Position numbers and translations under genes: made by a program
Source: Brevundimonas sp.
Lineage (GTDB): Bacteria; Pseudomonadota; Alphaproteobacteria; Caulobacterales; Caulobacteraceae
Length of the DNA stretch: 13,842 bases
Direction of reading: 5' to 3'
Assembly: GCA_020253595.1 (NCBI GenBank)
Contig: JADCBH010000384.1
Coordinates: 1 to 13,842 of the forward strand
In this document: positions 7,175 to 13,842 of the stretch, in pieces
Numbering within the stretch: the first letter of the stretch is position 1
How the letters are laid out: each line of letters opens with the position of its first letter
Notes under the pieces: model-generated
Told to the model about the DNA's origin: nothing
Databases searched by the model: none
The model's input: only the letters and a program-made list of their open reading frames with translations

Positions 7175-8758
7175 ATGAGCACCATGAACACTGTCGGCCG
7201 CCCGACGGCCCCCGCTCCGCACCAGCCGGACCATGACTACAAGCATCCGACCCTGACCGGCGGACGCGGCCTTTTGCAGGACGAGCCCCTGATCTTCGAG
7301 GGCGACGGCTGGTTCAAGACCGGCGTCGACCTAGCCGAGCCGAAGTCGGACGGCGGCGACCTGGGCGACCTGATCCGCCGCGATCCGATCGGCCTGCCGG
7401 GGCTCTCGGAGCCCGAGGCCATGCGCCACTATGTGCGCCTCAGCCAGAAGAACCACGCCATCGACCTGGCGCTGTATCCGCTCGGTTCGTGCACGATGAA
7501 GCACAACCCGCGCCTGAACGAGAAGATGGCGCGCCTGCCGGGGTTCTCTGACATCCACCCGCTCCAGCCGGTCTCGACCGTGCAGGGCGCGCTGGAGCTG
7601 ATGGATACCCTCGCCCACTGGCTCAAGACCCTGACCGGCATGCCGGCGGTGGCCATGTCGCCCAAGGCGGGCGCGCACGGCGAGCTGTGCGGCCTGATGG
7701 CCATCCGCGCCGCGCACGAGGCGTCGGGTGAACATCTGAAGCGCCGCAAGGTCCTTGTCCCGACCTCGGCCCATGGCACCAACCCGGCGACCGCCGCCTT
7801 CGTCGGCTACACCGTCGTGGAAGTGGCTCAGACGGACGACGGTCGCGTGGACGTGGCGGACCTGGCCTCCAAGTTGGGCGACGACGTGGCCGCCATCATG
7901 GTGACCAACCCCAACACCTGCGGCCTGTTCGAGCGCGACATCATCGAGATCGCGCGGCTGACGCACGAGGCCGGGGCCTATTTCTACTGCGACGGCGCCA
8001 ACTTCAACGCCATCGTCGGGCGGGTCCGTCCGGGCGACCTCGGCGTCGATGCCATGCACATCAATCTGCACAAGACCTTCTCCACCCCGCACGGCGGCGG
8101 CGGTCCGGGCGCGGGTCCGGTGGTTCTGTCAGAAGCGCTCGCCCCGTTCGCTCCGGCCCCCTGGGTCGTGAATGACGGCGACGGTTTCAAGCTGATCGAG
8201 CGCGGCGAGGATGAAGCCGCCCAGGCGTTCGGCCGCATGTGCGCCTTCAATGGCCAGATGGGCATGTTCGTCCGCGCCCTCAGCTACATGATGAGCCACG
8301 GATCGGATGGTCTGCGCCAGGTCGCCGAGGACGCGGTTCTGAACGCCAACTACATCAAGGCACGCCTTTCGGATGTCATGAGCGCCGCCTTCCCCGACGG
8401 CCCCTGCATGCATGAGGCCCTGTTCGACGATGAATGGCTCAAGGGCACGGAGATCACCACGCTCGACTTCGCGAAGGCCATGATCGACGAGGGCTTCCAC
8501 CCGATGACCATGTATTTCCCGCTGGTCGTGCATGGAGCCATGCTGATCGAGCCGACCGAGACGGAGTCCAAGGCCGAACTTGACCGGTTCATCAACGCCC
8601 TGCGGCTGCTCGCGCAAGCCGCCAGGGCCGGCGAGGTCGACCGCTTCAAGGGTGCGCCGTTCCACGCGCCCTTGCGCCGTCTGGACGAGACCCGCGCCGC
8701 CCGCTCGCCTCGCCTGCGCTGGACCGCGCCGGAGGGCCATAACATGGCGGCCGAGTAG
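7175..8758 (+). CDS. gcvPB: Glycine dehydrogenase (decarboxylating) subunit 2
   Basis: This is the PLP-binding subunit of the split P protein, which forms a heterotetramer with GcvPA. At 527 residues it is typical for GcvPB. Lys300 in HINLHKTFSTPHGGGGPGAGPV is the expected Schiff-base lysine, followed by the glycine-rich loop of the family. Other signatures are ALYPLGSCTMKHNPRLNEKMARLPGF, MSPKAGAHGELCGLMAIRAAH, VPTSAHGTNPATAAF, MVTNPNTCGLFE, YFYCDGANFNAIVG and GFHPMTMYFPLVVHGAMLIEPTETES. It follows gcvPA by 12 bases and ends the gcv operon. No clear intrinsic terminator is visible after its TAG. The lipoamide dehydrogenase (L protein) must be encoded elsewhere. Confidence 0.96.
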   Translation: MSTMNTVGRPTAPAPHQPDHDYKHPTLTGGRGLLQDEPLIFEGDGWFKTGVDLAEPKSDGGDLGDLIRRDPIGLPGLSEPEAMRHYVRLSQKNHAIDLALYPLGSCTMKHNPRLNEKMARLPGFSDIHPLQPVSTVQGALELMDTLAHWLKTLTGMPAVAMSPKAGAHGELCGLMAIRAAHEASGEHLKRRKVLVPTSAHGTNPATAAFVGYTVVEVAQTDDGRVDVADLASKLGDDVAAIMVTNPNTCGLFERDIIEIARLTHEAGAYFYCDGANFNAIVGRVRPGDLGVDAMHINLHKTFSTPHGGGGPGAGPVVLSEALAPFAPAPWVVNDGDGFKLIERGEDEAAQAFGRMCAFNGQMGMFVRALSYMMSHGSDGLRQVAEDAVLNANYIKARLSDVMSAAFPDGPCMHEALFDDEWLKGTEITTLDFAKAMIDEGFHPMTMYFPLVVHGAMLIEPTETESKAELDRFINALRLLAQAARAGEVDRFKGAPFHAPLRRLDETRAARSPRLRWTAPEGHNMAAE

Positions 8759-8835
8759 CCACTGGCTTCCTGACGATTCCGGAGACTAGACTGCTCAAGG
8801 GCTGGCTTGGCCCGGGCTGTTGGGGACGGCACGCC

Positions 8836-9423
8836 ATGAACCAACCGATGACGCCTCGTCGGGCCATTACCTGGGCTGAACTTCTTGTGTCCGCCATCAT
8901 TTGGGGGCTGTACGGCTGGCAGGTGGCAAAGGTTGTCGGTGATGGCACCGCACTGGGTGACGCCTTGGGGTTGGCTGTCCCGTATCTGGTCCTGGCGGTT
9001 GGCGCGTCGCTGATCGCCGGCTTTGGCTTCTGGGTCATGACCCGTTCGCCAGTGCTGTCGAGCCGCACCGCGCCCGCGTCTGCTTTCGATGCGACGGCGA
9101 ACTACGACGGGCGGGGCGAAAGCGCCTTCCTTATCGAGACTATCCGCGTTCTCAGAGGCCGCTACCGGCACATCAGCCCTTTTGCCGCCCCCCACGAAGC
9201 CGAGGCTTGGACGTCGTCAAAGCGCGTCTCGGCGATCACATTGGCCTGCTCTCTTGGACTGGCACTCGTTGTCATGGGGGTGGGGACCGTCGGCGTGCGC
9301 CTGTGGGAGAGCACGGGGGGACAGGTGACGTTGGCCGTCCACCTTCTGGCAGGGGTGATTCTGGTGACGTTGATCACGCATCGCGGCGTGTTCCTCAACC
9401 GCGCAACACGGCAGCCGACCTAG
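8836..9423 (+). CDS. Uncharacterised membrane protein with four predicted helices
   Basis: This 195-residue protein is not one I recognise. Four hydrophobic segments are apparent, at about residues 13-33, 43-67, 131-155 and 163-183. They form two hairpins separated by a polar loop of some 60 residues that contains FDATANYDGRGESAFLIETIRVLRGRYRHIS. Both termini are short and would lie on the same side of the membrane. There is no signal peptide, metal motif or catalytic signature. Codon choice looks a little less GC-biased than in the neighbouring genes by eye (several TTG, CTT and GTT codons), but this was not measured. The ATG at 8836 has only a weak upstream G-rich stretch (ggggacgg). It lies 77 bases after gcvPB and 50 bases before tspO. 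The frame is open throughout and hydrophobicity is clearly protein-like, so a real gene is likely. Confidence 0.7.
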   Translation: MNQPMTPRRAITWAELLVSAIIWGLYGWQVAKVVGDGTALGDALGLAVPYLVLAVGASLIAGFGFWVMTRSPVLSSRTAPASAFDATANYDGRGESAFLIETIRVLRGRYRHISPFAAPHEAEAWTSSKRVSAITLACSLGLALVVMGVGTVGVRLWESTGGQVTLAVHLLAGVILVTLITHRGVFLNRATRQPT

Positions 9424-9473
9424 CCGCCTCGTATAGGCGCGCGCTTCGGTCGTCCTTCCGCTAGGGTGTGTGC

Positions 9474-9953
9474 ATGAGCACCGAGATGTGGATCGCCGTC
9501 GCCGTCTTTGTCAGCCTGAACTTCCTGGCCGCCTCGAGCGGAGGGCTGTTCAAGCCGGGTGTCTGGTATGCCGGGCTGAACAAGCCGGCCTGGACGCCGC
9601 CGAACTGGGCCTTTCCGGTCGTCTGGAGCCTGCTGTTCGCCCTCAACGCCTGGGCCGGCTGGATGATCTGGGAAGCGGTCGGCATGTCGCGACCGGACGC
9701 GCTGGCTCTCTACATCGCATCCCTGGCGCTGAACGCGGCCTGGTCATGGCTCTTCTTCGGACGAAAGCGAATGGACCTGGCCCTGATTGATGTGGCGCTG
9801 CTCTGGCTGTCGCTGGTCGCCGTCATCGCCCTCTTCTGGTCGATCCGCCCGGCGGCAGCCCTGCCGGTCGTGCCCTATCTGCTCTGGGTGACGATCGCGG
9901 CGACCCTGAACCGTGAGATGATCCGGCTCAATCCGACTGAGGCGAAGGGCTGA
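9474..9953 (+). CDS. tspO: TspO/MBR family membrane protein
   Basis: This small integral membrane protein belongs to the tryptophan-rich sensory protein/peripheral benzodiazepine receptor family, which binds porphyrins and related ligands. In alphaproteobacteria, TspO of Rhodobacter affects pigment and tetrapyrrole regulation. It has 159 residues and five hydrophobic helices. The family signatures are present: WYAGLNKPAWTPPNWAFPVVWSLLF, ALNAAWSWLFFGRKRMDLALID and PYLLWVTIAATLN. ATG at 9474 is preferred, with AGGG at 9463-9466 seven bases upstream. A GTG at 9468 would add two residues, and the ATG at 9486 is an alternative. The 3' end overlaps the end of trmL on the other strand by 26 bases. 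The exact physiological role is not shown by this sequence. Confidence 0.92.
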   Translation: MSTEMWIAVAVFVSLNFLAASSGGLFKPGVWYAGLNKPAWTPPNWAFPVVWSLLFALNAWAGWMIWEAVGMSRPDALALYIASLALNAAWSWLFFGRKRMDLALIDVALLWLSLVAVIALFWSIRPAAALPVVPYLLWVTIAATLNREMIRLNPTEAKG

Positions 9954-10392
9954 AGCGCGTCTGGCGCAGGGCTTCGAAGGTCCCGATGCCCGCACTGACC
10001 GACAGGTTCAGGGATCGCGCATCCGGCAGGATCGGAATCACAACACGCGCGTCCGCAGCCGCATGAACGAAGTCTGGGGCGCCCGAAGTCTCGGACCCGA
10101 AAAGCAGGGTATCGTCGGGCCGGAAGACAAAGTCCGTCAGCGACGTCGCGCCCTTTGTGGTGAACAGCACCAGCCGTCCCGGCCTCCGCTTGGCCTGAAA
10201 CGCCTCCCAGTCAGCGTGCCGCGTCATGTGCGACAGGGGCCCATAGTCCAGCGCCGCTCGCTTCATCGCGCGGTCGTCGAAGCGGAAGCCCGTGGGCTCG
10301 ATGACGTGCAGTTCGACCCCGAAACAGGCGGACAGGCGGATGCACGCTCCGACGTTCTGGGGGATGGCCGGTTGAAAAAGGGCGAGACGCAT
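9928..10392 (-). CDS. trmL: tRNA (cytidine(34)-2'-O)-methyltransferase
   Basis: This SPOUT-superfamily methyltransferase has 154 residues, close to E. coli TrmL. It is expected to 2'-O-methylate the wobble nucleotide of tRNA-Leu isoacceptors using S-adenosylmethionine. The N-terminus MRLALFQPAIPQNVGACIRLSACFG is characteristic. The knot-forming motifs are FGSETSG at residues 98-104 and IPILPDARSLNLSVSAGIGTFEALRQ around residues 119-144, with the conserved S-L-N-L-S at 127-131. It reads leftwards, converging on tspO with a 26-base overlap of the coding ends, and diverges from petA. A purine-rich GAGGGG lies about 9 bases upstream of the start on its strand. The family is clear; assignment to TrmL rather than another small SPOUT enzyme rests on length and motifs. 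Confidence 0.93.
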   Translation of the reverse strand: MRLALFQPAIPQNVGACIRLSACFGVELHVIEPTGFRFDDRAMKRAALDYGPLSHMTRHADWEAFQAKRRPGRLVLFTTKGATSLTDFVFRPDDTLLFGSETSGAPDFVHAAADARVVIPILPDARSLNLSVSAGIGTFEALRQTRFSPSPQSD

Positions 10393-10470
10393 TCTAAGGC
10401 CCCTCTTAAGCGCGGGATGGGGTCCTGTCGCGGTCCGGATTGCGACCGCTTCTCACGAAGCATCAAAATC

Positions 10471-10502
10471 TTGCGGCGATGCGCCGCAAACCCGGGCCGG
10501 GT
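10471..10502. repeat. Two adjacent palindromes in the trmL-petA intergenic region
   Basis: TTGCGGCG at 10471-10478 and CGCCGCAA at 10482-10489 form a perfect 8-bp inverted repeat around a 3-base spacer. It is followed immediately by a 13-bp palindrome at 10490-10502 (ACCCGG, centre G, CCGGGT). They lie directly upstream of the candidate petA promoter. They could be a regulator binding site or RNA hairpins, for example the end of a transcript. No T-run follows, so a standard intrinsic terminator is unlikely. The function is unknown. Confidence 0.5.
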
Positions 10503-10503
10503 C

Positions 10504-10527
10504 TTGTTTCCCACATCGCGCTATAGG
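10504..10527 (+). promoter_or_regulatory. Candidate promoter for petABC
   Basis: TTGTTTC at 10504-10510 and GCTATAGG at 10520-10527 resemble the Caulobacter housekeeping promoter consensus TTGACGS-N10-14-GCTANAWC. The downstream box matches at six of eight positions. The spacer is nine bases, one short of the usual range. Transcription would begin about 55 bases before the petA start. This is a motif match only. Confidence 0.4.
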
Positions 10528-10590
10528 AACGCACTCGCGCGCGGGGCCCCTGATGGACGCCCGCCTCCGCAGATTTTGGAAAGGTGAGCC

Positions 10591-11145
10591 GTGGCCGAAT
10601 CGGTCGTGAATCCAGAAGGCCCGAACGGGGCGCCGGAAGGCGAAGCCACCCGCCGGGACTTCATCCACATCGCCGCGGGTGCCGCGGCGGTTGGTGCTGG
10701 CGTGATGGCGGCCTGGCCGCTGATCAACTCGATGAACCCGGCTGCAGACACCCTGGCGCTGTCGACCGTCGAGTTCGACACCTCCAAGGTCGCCGAAGGT
10801 CAGCAGATCGTCATCACCTGGCAGGGCAAGCCGGTTTTCATCCGCAACCGCACCGCCGCCGAGGTCCAGCGCGCCGTCGCTGATGACAACGCCTCGCTGA
10901 AGGATCCTCAGACCGATGCTGAGCGGACCAAGCCGGGCCATGAACCGATGCTGGTCGTTCTGGGCAACTGCACCCACCTTGGCTGCATCCCCACCTTCGG
11001 AACGGGCGACTACGGCGGCTGGTTCTGCCCCTGCCATGGCTCGCACTACGATGTCTCGGGTCGCATCCGCAAAGGACCGGCACCCCTGAACCTGATCGTG
11101 CCGGAGTACGAATTCACCGCCGGCTCCACCATCCGGATCGGCTGA
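10591..11145 (+). CDS. petA: Ubiquinol-cytochrome c reductase Rieske iron-sulfur subunit
   Basis: This is the Rieske [2Fe-2S] protein of the cytochrome bc1 complex. It takes the first electron from ubiquinol and passes it to cytochrome c1. It has 184 residues. The N-terminus has a twin-arginine signal-anchor, TRRDFIHIAAGAAAVGAGVMAAWPLI (residues 20-45), that keeps the protein tethered to the membrane with its head in the periplasm. The cluster motifs are CTHLGC (C127, H129 and disulfide C132) and CPCHGSH (C146, disulfide C148, H149). The start is GTG at 10591, supported by GGAAAGG about six bases upstream. It is the first gene of petABC, 12 bases before petB. All cluster residues are present, so it should be functional. 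Confidence 0.97.
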   Translation: MAESVVNPEGPNGAPEGEATRRDFIHIAAGAAAVGAGVMAAWPLINSMNPAADTLALSTVEFDTSKVAEGQQIVITWQGKPVFIRNRTAAEVQRAVADDNASLKDPQTDAERTKPGHEPMLVVLGNCTHLGCIPTFGTGDYGGWFCPCHGSHYDVSGRIRKGPAPLNLIVPEYEFTAGSTIRIG

Positions 11146-11157
11146 GGCTAGGAAACG

Positions 11158-12486
11158 ATGAGCGGACACGAATCCACCTACGTCCCCAAGACCGGCGTCG
11201 AGAAGTGGCTCGACAGCCGTCTTCCGATCGTGCGCTTCGGTGCCGATTACCTGTCGCTGCCGACGCCGAAGAACCTGAACTACTGGTACACTTTCGGGGC
11301 CATCCTGACGATCTGCCTGGTCGTGCAGATCGTCACAGGCATCTTCCTGGCGATGCACTACCAGCCGAACACCGAAATGGCCTTCGCCTCCGTCGAGCGC
11401 ATCATGCGTGATGTGAACGGCGGCTGGTTGATCCGCTATGTGCACCAGACCGGGGCCTCGATGTTCTTCATCGCGGTCTACATCCACATGCTGCGCGGCC
11501 TCTATTACGGCTCCTACAAGGCGCCCCGCGAGATGATCTGGATCTTGGGCTGCGTGATCTTCTTCCTGATGATCGCGACGGCTTTCCTCGGCTACGTCCT
11601 GCCGTGGGGCCAGATGTCCTACTGGGGTGCCGAGGTCATCACCAACCTGATCGGGGCGATCCCCCTGATTGGCGAGCCTGTGCTGATCTGGCTGCGCGGT
11701 GGTCCGGCGATCGACAACGCCACGCTTAACCGCTTCTTCTCGCTGCACTACCTGTTGCCGTTCGTGATCTTCGGCGTGGTGGTGCTGCACCTGTGGGCGC
11801 TGCATACGGCCGGTCAGAACAACCCGGTCGGTATCCTGATCCCCAAGGAGCGCGTGGCCAAGGACACGGTGCCGTTCCACCCGTACTACACGGTCAAGGA
11901 CGGCTTCGCCCTGATCCTGTTCCTGATGATGTTTGCGGTCTTCGTCTTCTTCATGCCGCACGCCCTGGGTCACCCGGACAACTATATCCAGGCCAACCCC
12001 CTGGTGACGCCGCCTCACATCGTGCCGGAGTGGTACCTGCTGCCCTTCTACGCGATCCTGCGCGCCATCCCGGACAAGTTCGGCGGCGTGGTGGCGATGT
12101 TCGCGGCGATCGGCGTGCTGTTCATCCTGCCTTGGCTGGACACCTCCAAGGTCCGCTCGATGCGCTACCGCCCGACCGCCAAGATCTTCTATGCGATCTT
12201 CGTGGCGAACGCCTTCGTCCTGGGCTGGTGCGGCGCGATGCTGCCTGACGCGCAAGTCGTCCCGGGCATGCCCAGCTTCGTCCTGTTTGACGGTGAGCTG
12301 AACTCCTACCTGTGGCTGACTCGTCTCGCGACGCTCTACTACTTCGCCTTCTTCCTCGTGGTTCTGCCTTACCTTGGTTTGAAGGAGGTCCCGTTGAAGA
12401 TACCTGCGTCGATCTCGGAGCCAGTGCTGAAAGGCTCCGACGCCATGACCGCCGCTGCCCCTGCCGCGCCTGAGAAGAAGGGCTGA
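11158..12486 (+). CDS. petB: Cytochrome b subunit of the cytochrome bc1 complex
   Basis: This is the membrane-embedded dihaem cytochrome b, where ubiquinol is oxidised at Qo and ubiquinone reduced at Qi. At 442 residues it is the full-length, unsplit form with eight membrane helices. The haem ligands are H96 (YVHQTGAS), H110 (IHMLRG), H197 (LHYLLPF) and H211 (VLHLWALH). H216 in the same WALH sequence fits the conserved Qi-site histidine. The Qo motif PEWY is at residues 290-293. These positions fall within one residue of the Rhodobacter capsulatus protein as I recall it. A ribosome binding site AGGAAA at 11150-11155 precedes the ATG at 11158. The gene sits 12 bases after petA and five before petC. 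The C-terminal tail after the last helix is alanine/proline-rich. Some genomes label this gene fbcB or cytB. Confidence 0.97.
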   Translation: MSGHESTYVPKTGVEKWLDSRLPIVRFGADYLSLPTPKNLNYWYTFGAILTICLVVQIVTGIFLAMHYQPNTEMAFASVERIMRDVNGGWLIRYVHQTGASMFFIAVYIHMLRGLYYGSYKAPREMIWILGCVIFFLMIATAFLGYVLPWGQMSYWGAEVITNLIGAIPLIGEPVLIWLRGGPAIDNATLNRFFSLHYLLPFVIFGVVVLHLWALHTAGQNNPVGILIPKERVAKDTVPFHPYYTVKDGFALILFLMMFAVFVFFMPHALGHPDNYIQANPLVTPPHIVPEWYLLPFYAILRAIPDKFGGVVAMFAAIGVLFILPWLDTSKVRSMRYRPTAKIFYAIFVANAFVLGWCGAMLPDAQVVPGMPSFVLFDGELNSYLWLTRLATLYYFAFFLVVLPYLGLKEVPLKIPASISEPVLKGSDAMTAAAPAAPEKKG

Positions 12487-12491
12487 TCCCG

Positions 12492-13343
12492 ATGAGCCTC
12501 TCCCTTCGCAAGATCGCGGTCGCGGCCCTGGCGATCGCCGCAATCTCCTCTCCGGCCTTCGCGGCCGGCGAGGCCAAGCACCCCCGCTCGGCCGGGTTCT
12601 CGTTCGAGGGGCCGTTCGGCACCTTCGATCAGGCCCAACTGCAGCGCGGCTACAAGGTCTATCGCGAGGTCTGCTCGGCCTGCCACTCGATGGACCTTCT
12701 GAGCTTCCGTACGCTCGGTGAGCGCGGCGGACCGTTCTATGATCCGTCGGCGCCCAGCGCGGCCGAGAATCGCTTCGTGCGCGCCATCGCGGCTGAGGCC
12801 CAGATCGCCGACATCGATACCGAGACCGGCGAGCCGATCATGCGTCCCGGCATCGCTGCGGACCGCTTTCCCAGCCCGTGGCCCAACCGTACCGCTGGCG
12901 CAGCTGCCAATGGCGGTGCCTATCCGCCGGACCTTTCGGTTATGGCCAAGGCGCGCAAAGACGGCTCAAACTACATCTACTCGCTGCTGAGCGGCTATGT
13001 GGATCCGCCGGCGGGCCTGCGCATCGGCCCCGGTCAGTACTACAACCCCTACATGATGGGCGACATGACGCCCTTCTGGGACGGTGACCCAGAAGAAGTT
13101 CCGTATGGCGGCTTTATCGCCATGCCGCCCGTTCTGATGGACGGCCAGGTCACCTACGATGACGGCACCGAAGCAACCGTCGATCAGATGTCCAAGGACG
13201 TCGCGGCCTTCATCACCTGGGCGTCGGACCCCCGGGCGACGGAGCGCAAGCAGACCGGTATGGGCGTTCTGGCCTTCTTGGCCATCTTCGCCGGCCTGAC
13301 CTATGCGAGCTACCGCCGCATCTGGAAGAACGTCGCGCACTAA
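12492..13343 (+). CDS. petC: Cytochrome c1 subunit of the cytochrome bc1 complex
   Basis: This periplasmic c-type cytochrome is anchored by a C-terminal helix and carries electrons from the Rieske protein to soluble cytochrome c. The 283 residues start with a Sec signal peptide (LRKIAVAALAIAAISSPAFA, likely cut after A24 or A25). The haem attachment site is C61-S-A-C64-H65 in EVCSACHSMDLLSFRTLGERGG. M211 in FIAMPPVL is the expected sixth haem ligand. QYYNPYMMGDMTPFWDGDP is typical of the family. The membrane anchor is GVLAFLAIFAGLTYASYRRIWKNV near residues 256-279. The ATG at 12492 is five bases after petB, with a purine-rich stretch at the end of petB. The operon ends here at a strong terminator. 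Confidence 0.97.
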   Translation: MSLSLRKIAVAALAIAAISSPAFAAGEAKHPRSAGFSFEGPFGTFDQAQLQRGYKVYREVCSACHSMDLLSFRTLGERGGPFYDPSAPSAAENRFVRAIAAEAQIADIDTETGEPIMRPGIAADRFPSPWPNRTAGAAANGGAYPPDLSVMAKARKDGSNYIYSLLSGYVDPPAGLRIGPGQYYNPYMMGDMTPFWDGDPEEVPYGGFIAMPPVLMDGQVTYDDGTEATVDQMSKDVAAFITWASDPRATERKQTGMGVLAFLAIFAGLTYASYRRIWKNVAH

Positions 13344-13370
13344 ACCCGAGACCACCATCCGGACATGCAG

Positions 13371-13403
13371 AGCCCGCCGGAGATGTCTTCGGCGGGCTTT
13401 CTT
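13371..13403 (+). terminator. Rho-independent terminator of petABC
   Basis: AGCCCGCCG at 13371-13379 pairs perfectly with CGGCGGGCT at 13390-13398, giving a 9-bp GC-rich stem with a ten-base loop. A T-rich tail (TTTCTTG) follows from 13398. It lies 27 bases after the petC stop and is the clearest intrinsic terminator in the window. Confidence 0.88.
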
Positions 13404-13446
13404 GTGCCCCTTGGCAACGGACCACAAGGGACGGCACACTTGACGC

Positions 13447-13842
13447 ATGGCAGTCTTTCTCAAGGATGACATGGCGCGACGGCTCGATGCCTTCGTCGAC
13501 GCGGCGTTCGCTTTTGCCGTGACCCTGCTGATCGTCGGCGGCGGTGACCCGCCTCAGACCATGGACGAGCTGTCCGGGATGCTGCTGCGTGCGCCCGCCT
13601 ACGCCGGTGCCTTTGCCCTGATCGTAATGTTCTGGCTGGGCTATCGGGATCTGGGACGGCTCTGGCCCCATCGGGATGCGCTGGCGACAGGTCTCAGCTT
13701 GGCCATCGTCTTCGTCGTGCTGGTCTATGTTTTTCCGCTGCGGTTCATCATGGAGGCGGCGTTTGCGGCGCTGTCGGGCGGTGCATTGCCCGGCAGTCCC
13801 CTTGCTGAGGACGCGAACGATCTCCGAGATCGGAAGAGCGTC
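13447..13842 (+). CDS. TMEM175-like (DUF1211) membrane protein, 3' partial
   Basis: The frame runs off the window after 132 codons. RRLDAFVDAAFAFAVTLLIVGGG at residues 11-33 resembles the first helix of bacterial TMEM175/DUF1211 potassium-channel-type proteins (R-x-x-A-F-x-D-x-x-F-A-x-A-x-T-L-L). Further hydrophobic segments lie at about residues 50-66 and 80-100. The canonical FSD triad reads FVD, so potassium conductance cannot be assumed. The ATG at 13447 is the first possible start after an in-frame stop at 13441. An ATG at 13471 has AAGGA at 13462-13466 and may be the true start, making the protein eight residues shorter. Codons from 13828, and the last base of the preceding codon, fall in a sequencing-adapter match, so the final residues DRKSV are not genomic. 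Confidence 0.75.
   Translation, partial: MAVFLKDDMARRLDAFVDAAFAFAVTLLIVGGGDPPQTMDELSGMLLRAPAYAGAFALIVMFWLGYRDLGRLWPHRDALATGLSLAIVFVVLVYVFPLRFIMEAAFAALSGGALPGSPLAEDANDLRDRKSV
13827..13842 (+). other. Probable Illumina adapter remnant at the sequence end
   Basis: The last 16 bases, AGATCGGAAGAGCGTC, are identical to the first 16 bases of the TruSeq read-through adapter (the reverse complement of the universal adapter). The match ends exactly at the window end, as expected for untrimmed adapter at a contig edge. Genomic sequence probably stops at 13826. Confidence 0.92.

Noticed and set aside
5816..8758. gcvPA and gcvPB as a broken single gcvP gene
   Set aside because: The two-subunit P protein is a well-known natural form. 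Both frames have proper starts, full family length and a strong ribosome binding site between them.
8759..8835. Possible terminator after gcvPB
   Set aside because: The segment has G- and C-rich runs but no convincing stem followed by a T-tract.
9425..9439. CGCCT/AGGCG inverted repeat after the orphan membrane protein gene
   Set aside because: The stem is only five base pairs, with no T-run, so it is too weak to call a terminator or operator.
10063..10587. A 174-codon plus-strand frame across trmL and the petA upstream region
   Set aside because: It is antisense to trmL, which has clear SPOUT motifs, and its sequence has no recognisable domain.
10453..12543. A 696-codon open frame on the minus strand across petA and petB
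   Set aside because: It mirrors two unmistakable bc1 genes. Its His/Arg/Asp/Gln-rich composition is the expected antisense of GC-biased codons.

Overview
The window looks like ordinary core chromosome from a GC-rich alphaproteobacterium, most likely Caulobacteraceae and probably Brevundimonas-like. This placement is inferred from base composition, the type of the proteins and a Caulobacter-style promoter candidate; it was not tested by any search. I found no phage, insertion sequence, CRISPR array, tRNA, rRNA or convincing new biological system.

Layout, left to right. (1) 1-2111: the 3' end of an unrecognised gene overlaps argS (arginyl-tRNA synthetase) by four bases. (2) 2198-4003: a NYN/PIN-like putative RNase gene with a Cys/His cluster, then an adenine deaminase of the adenosine deaminase superfamily. 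(3) 4004-8758: a tandem glycine riboswitch followed by gcvT, gcvH, gcvPA and gcvPB. These encode the T and H proteins and the split two-subunit P protein of the glycine cleavage system. The lipoamide dehydrogenase (L protein) is not in the window. (4) 8836-10392: an unrecognised four-helix membrane protein, a TspO/MBR-family membrane protein, and on the opposite strand trmL, whose end overlaps the end of tspO. (5) 10393-13403: a divergent intergenic region with two adjacent palindromes and a candidate promoter, then petA-petB-petC, the complete catalytic core of the cytochrome bc1 complex, closed by a strong intrinsic terminator. (6) 13447-13842: the start of a TMEM175-like (DUF1211) membrane protein cut by the window end.

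Functional logic. The riboswitch lets glycine control the cleavage operon, which turns glycine into CO2, ammonia and a one-carbon unit on tetrahydrofolate. The petABC products form the ubiquinol:cytochrome c oxidoreductase of the aerobic respiratory chain.

The last 16 bases (13827-13842) are identical to the start of the Illumina TruSeq adapter. The final few codons of the last gene are therefore almost certainly not genomic, and this marks an untrimmed contig end. Other points to check are the riboswitch expression platform, the palindromes before petA, the 26-base convergent overlap of tspO and trmL, and the two unrecognised genes.
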